Part shown: piece after piece, positions 57,644 through 64,000 of the stretch
Numbering within the stretch: the first letter of the stretch is position 1
How the letters are laid out: every line of letters begins with the position of its first letter
Source of the DNA: Mytilus edulis
Taxonomy: Eukaryota > Mollusca > Bivalvia > Mytilida > Mytilidae
Direction of reading: 5' to 3'
NCBI RefSeq assembly: GCF_963676685.1
Contig: NC_092357.1
Location: 66,939,957 to 67,003,956 of the forward strand
DNA length: 64,000 nt
Notes under the pieces: generated by a model
Told to the model about the DNA's origin: nothing
What the model saw: the letters and a program-made list of their open reading frames with translations, nothing else
Database searches by the model: none
Program-made: the position numbers and the translations under genes

Positions 57644-58424
57644 TAACATACTTACATATAGCTAGTTGAATATTATCATAATCCCTGTTATTGCAGGGGT
57701 AAACACTGTTTACGTAGAATATATTTGATTAACCAAAGTCAAACTATAATCAATAGACGTTTAAATTCGTAAATTAATTTTGAATAATTTAGTTTTAGAT
57801 GTAACGCGTCTTCTGATTGGCTGACGTTGTTCTGTTTATCAACCCAAAGACAAAGTTTAGTTATGTTACCGTGACGTTCTTAACGTTTTTTCATGGTTTT
57901 CTACGTTTTAAAATGGAGTTTTGAATTGAATTATAAGAAATGACTGTAATACTTTTTCTGTCTATTCGAAATAACAGTGCGCGTTATTCAGTGTGCAGCA
58001 CATTTTTTTTATGTAATTTCTTTATAGACATTAACAAGTATTACAGTTATTACCTAAATAAACAAAGATACTATGTGACGTTACATTGAACGTTAATCCG
58101 AAACAAAAAGAGTTAAAACACATAATAGAGGGAAAATGTATGTTCTTTTTCTTCTTTCATGTGGAAATGTTTAATATCAATATACATAAAGTCAGAATAT
58201 GCTGTTGCAATGTTAATTCTCGTAGAGACTAAAATAAATGCCACAACATTTTACCGATATATTAATCCTGTAACGTCAAGGGTTACAAACAAAACCTGAT
58301 AACATTATAAAGTAATAAATAAAATTATTCAAATTAATGTGTTTTACCATAATAAAACTGTTTTTGATACATTTTTACTCATAAATAAGTTTACCATAAA
58401 ACAGGCCGTTTGATTTTCACTGTC
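57644..58424. other. AT-rich stretch, nothing recognised
   Basis: No feature seen. Confidence 0.4.
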
Positions 58425-58805
58425 GGTATTCAAATGGAAACAAATAATGCCCCTCTGCTTGCCGACTTGTTTCGTTATTATTATGAGGCTGACTTCATAC
58501 AGGAACTTCTGAGGAAGAAATAAAAGAAGTTATCGATATCCTTTAACTCTACTTTCCGCTATATAGATGATGTTCTTTCACTAAATAATTTAAAATTAGG
58601 TGACTATGTGGAACGCATCTTTCTCACCGAACTAGAGATATAGGATACTACAGATACATGTCTGACTTACATCTAGAAATTGACAATGAGGATCGGTTGA
58701 AAACAAAACTTTACGACAAAAGAGATGATTTCAGCTTTCCAATTGTGAACTTTCCATTTCTGAGTAGCAACATTCCAGCAGCACCTGCATACGGGGTATA
58801 TATCT
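58425..58805 (+). pseudogene. Decayed reverse transcriptase fragment, inverted copy of the 59353-60726 element
   Basis: The plus strand encodes, in broken frames, the same stretch as residues about 233-362 of the minus-strand ORF: APLLADLF, then Y.DD (TTTCCGCTATATAGATGATG), then LEIDNE, YDKRDDFSFPIVNFPFLSSN and IPAAPAYGVYIS. An in-frame TAA follows RKK, and the GIPMGT motif is damaged. It ends abruptly at the GVYIS segment. Confidence 0.8.
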
Positions 58806-59040
58806 CCCTCTTTTGATCATGTCCGGAGGATTTAAACCTGTACAGTATGAGTCTAACAGATTGATTAAGGCCGTATAGTAACCAATGAATTGTTAATATT
58901 TAACAGAGATTGTATTTTTTACTAAACAACCTTTCCTAATTTTACCCTTTATCAATGATGAGTGTTGAAACGAAGCTGCAGAAATCAATTGCAGATTAAA
59001 GCGAAATTGTATTTTTATTAAAATCAAAATCTCTTCACAA

Positions 59041-59352
59041 GACATTATCACAAAAGAGGGACGAAAGATACCAAAGGGACAGTCAAACTCATAAATCTAA
59101 AACAAACTGACAACGCCATGGCTAAAAATAAAAAAGACAAACAGAAAAACAATAGTACACACGACACAACATAGAAAACTAAAGAATAAACAACACGAAC
59201 CCCACCAAAAACTAGGGGTGATCTCAGGTGCTCCGGAAGGGTAAGCAGATCCTGCTCCACATGTGGCACCCGTCGTGTTGCTTAAGTGATTACAAATCCG
59301 GTAAATAGTCTAATTCGGTAGGTCATATTCATGAAAGGGAAGGGGATTGTAG
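59041..59352 (-). mobile_element. 3' non-coding part of the reverse transcriptase element
   Basis: Downstream of the ORF on the minus strand. The landmark ACCCCTAGTTTTTGGTGGGG recurs in decayed form at 18000-18165 and 32895-33010, showing that this tail is a dispersed repeat in its own right. Confidence 0.6.
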
Positions 59353-60726
59353 TTACGACGTAAGGAACATATCCGATATCATTTGTGAAACGGTTATTCC
59401 ATAACGGTCAACCAACTCGTGATGGCGTCCGTAAAATTTACGAAGGGATGATTTCAACTTCACCATTTGGAACTCTTGGTTTAATAGCTTCCTTGTGAGC
59501 AGCAAACCTCTATCAAGAAAATCATGATAGGAAATGCAAGCACGGGAATATCGTATCAATTGGGAGATATATACCCCGTATGCAGGTGCTGCTGGAATGT
59601 TGCTACTTAGAAATGGAAAGTTCACAATTGGAAAGCTGAAATCATCTCTTTTGTCGTAAAGTTTTGTTTTCAACCGACCCTCATTGTCAATTTCTAGATG
59701 TAAGTCAAGATATGAAGCCGACTTAACTGTATCTGTAGTATCCTTTATCTCTAGTTCGATTGGATAGATGCGTTCCACATAGTCACCAAATTTTGAATTG
59801 TTTAGTGAAAGAACATCATCTATATAGCGGAAAGTAGAGTTAAAGGATATTGCTAACTTCTTATCTTTCTTCCTAAGAAGTTCCTGCATGAAGTCAGCCT
59901 CATAATAATAAAGAAACAAGTCGGCGAGTAGAGGGGCACAGTTTGTTCCCATTGGAATGCCGACAGTCTGTTGAAAAACACGTCCTCCGAACGTAACAAA
60001 TATGTTGTCAATCAAGAAATCAAGCATCTTGATAATATCAGTTTCAGAGAATTTTTTGTTTGAATCAGAGTGATTCTTTACAAAGTAGGATTTATCCCTC
60101 CCTAAGACAAGATACTTGTATCTACGTTGGCCATTCTTTTTTATGAAGCAAAGTAATATCAACTCTTTCAATTTGTCTTTTAGTTTGGAATGTGGAATAC
60201 TTGTGTACAGGGTAGAAAAGTCAAATGTTTTAATACTGTTACAAGATGAAAGAGAGTTAGATTGTATGTACTCTAAAAGATCTTTTGAATTTTTAAGTAT
60301 CCACATCTGATTCACGCCACCTCTGGAATAGGCAGTTTCACAATAACTTTGAAGCCCGTCTTTGATTGCTGATAAAATAGATGTTAATAATTTAGCCAGA
60401 GGTTTCGTGGAGCACTTGGAAGACCCAGCAATATACCGTTGTTTGTAAGGACACTTATGTAGTTTAGGTATCCAATACAGTGATGGAAGATCCAGTTCTT
60501 CATCTTTGGTTGAAATTCCAAAGGAACATAGAACAGACCTATGATTATCCAGGATTTCCTCTTTGGTAAGTGTCGTGAGGGTATATGTTGAGTTACCAAG
60601 TGAATTGTCAATACCTAATTCGTTTATCAAGCAGTTGATGTAGTGACTTTTACACACAAAAACGATGTTATTTGGGGCTTTATCTGCAGGGACAACAACA
60701 TATTTGTCATGGAGGTCGGAGGTCGG
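59353..60726 (-). CDS. Penelope-like reverse transcriptase (5'-truncated, largely intact)
   Basis: This is an open minus-strand frame of 457 codons with no ATG near its start. The listed 434-residue part begins at a GTG. Upstream of it the frame adds DLHDKYVVVPADKAPNN before a stop at 60727-60729. Counting from that GTG, reverse transcriptase blocks appear in order: WIPKLHKCP (62-70), TFDFSTLYTSIP (144-155, catalytic Asp), GIPMGTNCAP (233-242), RYIDD (277-281, catalytic pair) and YLDL (316-319). A C-terminal RKFYGRHHELVDRYG tail follows. Just upstream a KRRHKEICDRPPTS-like stretch lies in another frame, so the N-terminus is shifted or truncated. No GIY-YIG endonuclease is seen. Block order and IPMGT...YIDD fit the Penelope-like group; exact clade is inference. 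It could supply reverse transcriptase to the retrozymes. Confidence 0.78.
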   Translation of the reverse strand, partial: PTSDLHDKYVVVPADKAPNNIVFVCKSHYINCLINELGIDNSLGNSTYTLTTLTKEEILDNHRSVLCSFGISTKDEELDLPSLYWIPKLHKCPYKQRYIAGSSKCSTKPLAKLLTSILSAIKDGLQSYCETAYSRGGVNQMWILKNSKDLLEYIQSNSLSSCNSIKTFDFSTLYTSIPHSKLKDKLKELILLCFIKKNGQRRYKYLVLGRDKSYFVKNHSDSNKKFSETDIIKMLDFLIDNIFVTFGGRVFQQTVGIPMGTNCAPLLADLFLYYYEADFMQELLRKKDKKLAISFNSTFRYIDDVLSLNNSKFGDYVERIYPIELEIKDTTDTVKSASYLDLHLEIDNEGRLKTKLYDKRDDFSFPIVNFPFLSSNIPAAPAYGVYISQLIRYSRACISYHDFLDRGLLLTRKLLNQEFQMVKLKSSLRKFYGRHHELVDRYGITVSQMISDMFLTS

Positions 60727-60834
60727 TCACAAATTTCCTTATGACGCCGTTTTTTATTACAGAATAGCTGTTAAACCGGTTAAGTGTATTTCTCATAAGA
60801 AAAAAAAATGTCCATTTATTTGACTATTTATAGG

Positions 60835-61100
60835 GAAAGAAACTGCATGACTTATTGACATAGTAAGACTGATTAAATAAAGGCAACAGTAGTATATCAT
60901 TGTTCGAAAGTCATAAATCGATTGAGAGAAAAACAAATCCGGGTTACAAACCAAAACCGAGGAAACCACATCAAGTATAGGAAGAAAACGACGAAACAGC
61001 AGAAACACTGAAGTGAACAAAAACAAACAATAATATAACATACACAGCAACGAACTATAAGATATTAAATGCCATTTTTCTGACTTGGTACACGACATGT
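60835..61100 (-). repeat. Retroelement 3'-type repeat, reverse copy
   Basis: AAGGCAACAGTAGTATATCA, GTCATAAATCGATTGAGAGA and TCTGACTTGGTACACGACAT are reverse complements of blocks at 34030-34250 and 4960-5160. Confidence 0.6.
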
Positions 61101-62388
61101 TAAGAAAAAAATGTCGGTAAACGAATATCTACCACTAATTTGTTGTTCTTAATCAAATTTAACATGTTTAAAAGAAATAACTGAGTTTGGAAAATAAAAA
61201 AATTGTAACATTTTATTTTAATATTAAACCAAACTTATATACCTATATGGAGTTATTTTCATTCAGAACGACAGGCCATTCTTTTTCAGAATCAACCCGG
61301 ACGATACCATGTTTCAATGAAATATGCTCAAAGGCATACAATAATGACCTGTGTGAGGTCATTATTTTCCTTGATAAAAATGCAATCTATAATTTACTTC
61401 AAAGTTTTATTCGTCTGATAGTTTTTTGTTGCCGATTTGAAAATTAATATTTTAAAGTTCAATCGATGATAGATGTAAAAGAAACCTTCAGTGCCCGCAT
61501 TTTAATTTTAGAAACAAATAACGTGTAGTTTTGTTAATTTATCGCTACAATAAAGAAACATTATCATATTTATGTGAGATGAATTTTAATATAGACTTTC
61601 ATAAATAAAAAGCCAGATTCAACATATTCGTGTGTTAGATGTGGAAAATCTTATTGAGTCATACTGAATAGGTTGGTTGATTTTTGGTTGCTTGCTTAAC
61701 GTCCAGTGGCAAATATTGCATGCATGTTCAGGACGATAAACGCTGAATAGGAAATCATACTGTGACCTACATGTATTTATATTCGTCTTTGTGTCAGTTC
61801 TTAACTTTTTTAAATTTATGTATACCTTTTACTCTATCAAATGATCAAGTAATAAGATAATCTTATATTCTATTGAATAACATTAACGTAACTCAGAAAA
61901 GGGTCGGGTGCGGAGGGTATATAATTACATCCTGATTATATGTTAATAAAATGTATTGCTTTTCAAAAGACAATCATTCTGAATTTTTCATTCGATTCAA
62001 TTAAAATTGTTAAAAAATAACCACTTTTCCGCGATAGAAATGACATTACAAAAAGAAAAAAATCATACCCTTCCCCTTTTTTTATACGCTAAGTGGTATC
62101 TTGTATTTGTCATACACCGTTATCGGATGGTAGCAATACATTTGTGTCTTACTTCATGCAGTTACAGTAATATTTTTATTGTGTATGGATAATATTTTTA
62201 AAAGGTTTATATCTAGATTAATTAGTAAGTTTTATTTCACATTCTAAATTTCTAAATGAGCCGTAGGGCGTATTAAAACCTGAACGTATTAGAAAGGAAT
62301 ATACCACTTTAGTGTTGTCGGTAAAATAGGATACTAAATTTTGCAAATCTTTAAAAAAAATAATATTTTTTTGACGGTATATAAGTCA
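61101..62388. other. AT-rich stretch with a possible SINE-like core
   Basis: 61681-61737 (GCTTAACGTCCAGTGGCAAA, then GCATGCATGTTCAGGACGA) resembles a short conserved block I associate with invertebrate interspersed repeats, possibly a SINE central domain. The remainder shows nothing. Frame 61187-61447 has no recognised motif. Confidence 0.3.
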
Positions 62389-62546
62389 GATAATGCATAT
62401 TTTAAGGTTTTTCTTGTCGTAGAACACACCTCGGGGTGTCAGGATTGCTCAAAGGAAGACCTCCCTACGGTCGGTCTTTCATTTGATCAATCCTGACACC
62501 CCTCGGTGTGTTCTACGACAAGAAAGACCTTAAAATATGCATTATC
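62389..62546. repeat. 158 bp near-perfect palindrome, 59 bp arms
   Basis: Left arm 62389-62447 starts GATAATGCATATTTTAAGG and right arm 62488-62546 ends CCTTAAAATATGCATTATC. The arms differ at about three positions. The 40 bp centre itself pairs (GGAAGACC with GGTCTTTC), and each arm holds a small ACACC-TCGG-GGTGT hairpin. It ends 21 bases before the ATG of the downstream exon, so it occupies the presumed promoter or 5' leader. Confidence 0.85.
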
Positions 62547-62567
62547 TATAACAGAAAAACTACCACG

Positions 62568-62784
62568 ATGGCGGATTCGAAAGAAGAGAAGAATTATTGG
62601 CGGATTGTCAGTCTGCTATACAAAGTCGCTCCTTCTGCAGTTAGAGTTAAATTTGACGAAGAGTTTCATCCAACAAATGGACTAGAGTCAGCTTTAAATC
62701 AAGCCAAGTGGCGAGTCGTAGTTCCATTAAAGGAAAAGAAAATCATCAACCAGGTCCAGTGGGATTTAATGTATCCAACGTCAG
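62568..62784 (+). CDS. First coding exon of a DZIP3-like HEPN-domain protein (partial)
   Basis: ATG 62568 (context CCACGATGG) opens 72 codons ending at a splice donor (TCAG/GTAAAT, exon end 62784, phase 1). The same frame is open upstream, but this ATG has the best context and gives the usual mollusc-type start. The peptide MADSKEEKNYWRIVSLLYKV, then APSAVRVKFDEEFHP and IINQVQWDLMYP, matches the N-terminal part of the DZIP3/hRUL138-like HEPN proteins that are expanded in bivalves; the INQ.QW.L..P block is typical. In that family the exon continues with PDS.TFDVTLM-type sequence; no such exon is visible before 64000, so the next exon lies outside. DZIP3 in vertebrates is an RNA-binding ubiquitin ligase, but many mollusc relatives carry only the HEPN part, so the full product cannot be named. 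Confidence 0.68.
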
Positions 62785-64000
62785 GTAAATTTCAATTGTA
62801 TTCGATAACTTATGGGCATTAATCGGATTTAATGGGCACAAATCAAATGGAACTATCTCAATTACAATGCAAGTGATCGCAACATCGCTTAGTCATACAT
62901 TTGAAAATCAGTCACACTTCGTATAAAAACTTGCTCTCACTATATCAGCTGATTAATGTACCGCTTCAAACAATGTTAAATAAGAACTACTTTTTGCATT
63001 CAAAACCAAAATTGTCATTTCAAGCACAGTTCGCCATTCTATTATGCTGTTTCTGTGAATTAATCTTAATTGGTATTAGTTATCTCTTGTTCTATGATAA
63101 CATGTCGAAATATACTATTATGTTATCTATTTATGTATTATTTTGTCCTGCATGTTTGTACTGTATTCTTGTCATGTAATGTTGTCATTTCATCGGTAAA
63201 TTTAACATTGCCATGAAGCGCGATGTTTGACTAGTCATAAAAAGTTTTTGATGAGGAAACATAGGATTTCTGGGTAGATTTCTATTTTGTTTCTTTGTAT
63301 CAACGGTATATTTAAAAACGGCCGGAATGTGTCAGTTCATCTGATAAATCTTTAACTGAACTATTTTTTAAAACTTGTTTATTTTCTTTTAAATAATAAC
63401 TTTGATATTTAAGCACGTCTTAGAAACTTTATTAGCCTTCATAAACATAAGTATACGCATATTCAAAAATGTTTGATTATTTATATTTATGTTAGCGGAA
63501 ATGAGTGAAATTAGGCATTAAGCTTAAATCCCAGGCAATAAGCTAACGCCTAGGCATTAAGTTATGCCTGAAATTTTCAGCCATTAAGGTTATTTCCTGA
63601 AATCTGATGATGATTATTCATCCTATTGCCGAACATAATTTTAGGCAATAAGTGAAATCTTGAATTTATGCATATTTTGTGATTTATTCTTGATATAAAG
63701 TCGGTTCTTAATTTGTTTCTCATATTACATGTATAAATATACATTGATTTTCATTCGACATGTTCGACAGATCTTCAAATTTAGTAAGATTATTTAGTAA
63801 TTTTAACAGTTAAAAACATAATTTACATATATGTTTTTCATGTTTTTGTGATATTACAAAATATTAAAACATTTTAAAAAAGTGATTGTTATAATCCTAT
63901 TAAACAAGGAGGGAGATTGTATATAAACAAAATATTTTTTAACACTTCACTAGACGAGCTGATAAAAACTGGTCAAAGGTAGACACAATTAAAATATGAT
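62785..64000 (+). other. Start of intron 1 of the DZIP3-like gene
   Basis: It begins GTAAAT. It contains a repeat shared with 33890-34000 (TGTACTGTATTCTTGTCATG, about 63140-63250) and an AGGCATTAAG/AGGCAATAAG-rich patch at 63510-63660. No acceptor plus coding exon is recognised before the window ends. Confidence 0.5.

Overview
This is an AT-rich eukaryotic, intron-bearing genomic window, almost certainly from a marine mussel (Mytilus or a close mytilid). I infer this from the repeat families, which I recognise as mussel repeats; from a mollusc-type C-type lectin gene pair; from a DZIP3-like HEPN first exon; and from a Penelope-like reverse transcriptase of the kind abundant in bivalves. No prokaryotic features, rRNA, tRNA or CRISPR are visible. 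Most of the 64 kb is mobile DNA and its decay products, and most long open frames are chance readings of repeats.

Host genes are few. A short frame at 1-135 looks like the C-terminal end of a gene entering from the left. The clearest genes are two four-exon secreted C-type lectin genes at 35181-38567 and 42454-47116. They are the products of a tandem segmental duplication (about 34868-40215 and 42139-48625). Both keep an EPN sugar-specificity motif and six cysteines, but the WND calcium motif reads FHA in one and FHS in the other. At the right edge a first coding exon (62568-62784) of a DZIP3-like HEPN protein starts just after a 158 bp near-perfect palindrome.

The most striking content is RNA-based. 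A 356-357 bp unit is repeated 2.6 times in tandem at 27248-28180. Each unit carries a type I hammerhead ribozyme core (CUGAUGA, stem II, GAAA, palindromic minimal stem III ACGCGCGU, cleavage after GUC), so the array has the layout of a metazoan retrozyme. A diverged copy at 46487-46830 keeps an intact hammerhead with compensatory changes in stems I and II and in a separate UUCG hairpin. At least thirteen other copies are scattered through the window with broken cores. A Penelope-like reverse transcriptase, a plausible source of mobilising enzyme, lies at 59353-60726 (minus strand), with a decayed inverted copy at 58425-58805.

Other mobile DNA includes: a 5 kb segment bounded by long degenerate inverted repeats (23391-28366) holding a Ty3-like gag/protease relic and the retrozyme array; a LINE 3' end (33020-33655, minus); a retroelement C-terminus with tandemly duplicated 3' region (4082-5960); and several inverted-repeat elements (1557-1829 with TTAA ends, 14944-15095 with a 5 bp target duplication, 29218-29687 filled with an ACACCAT minisatellite, and 7287-8167, 9497-9675, 13951-14186, 43709-44057, 50417-53535, 55313-56345, 57556-57643). 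Long stretches between these are AT-rich with nothing recognisable.
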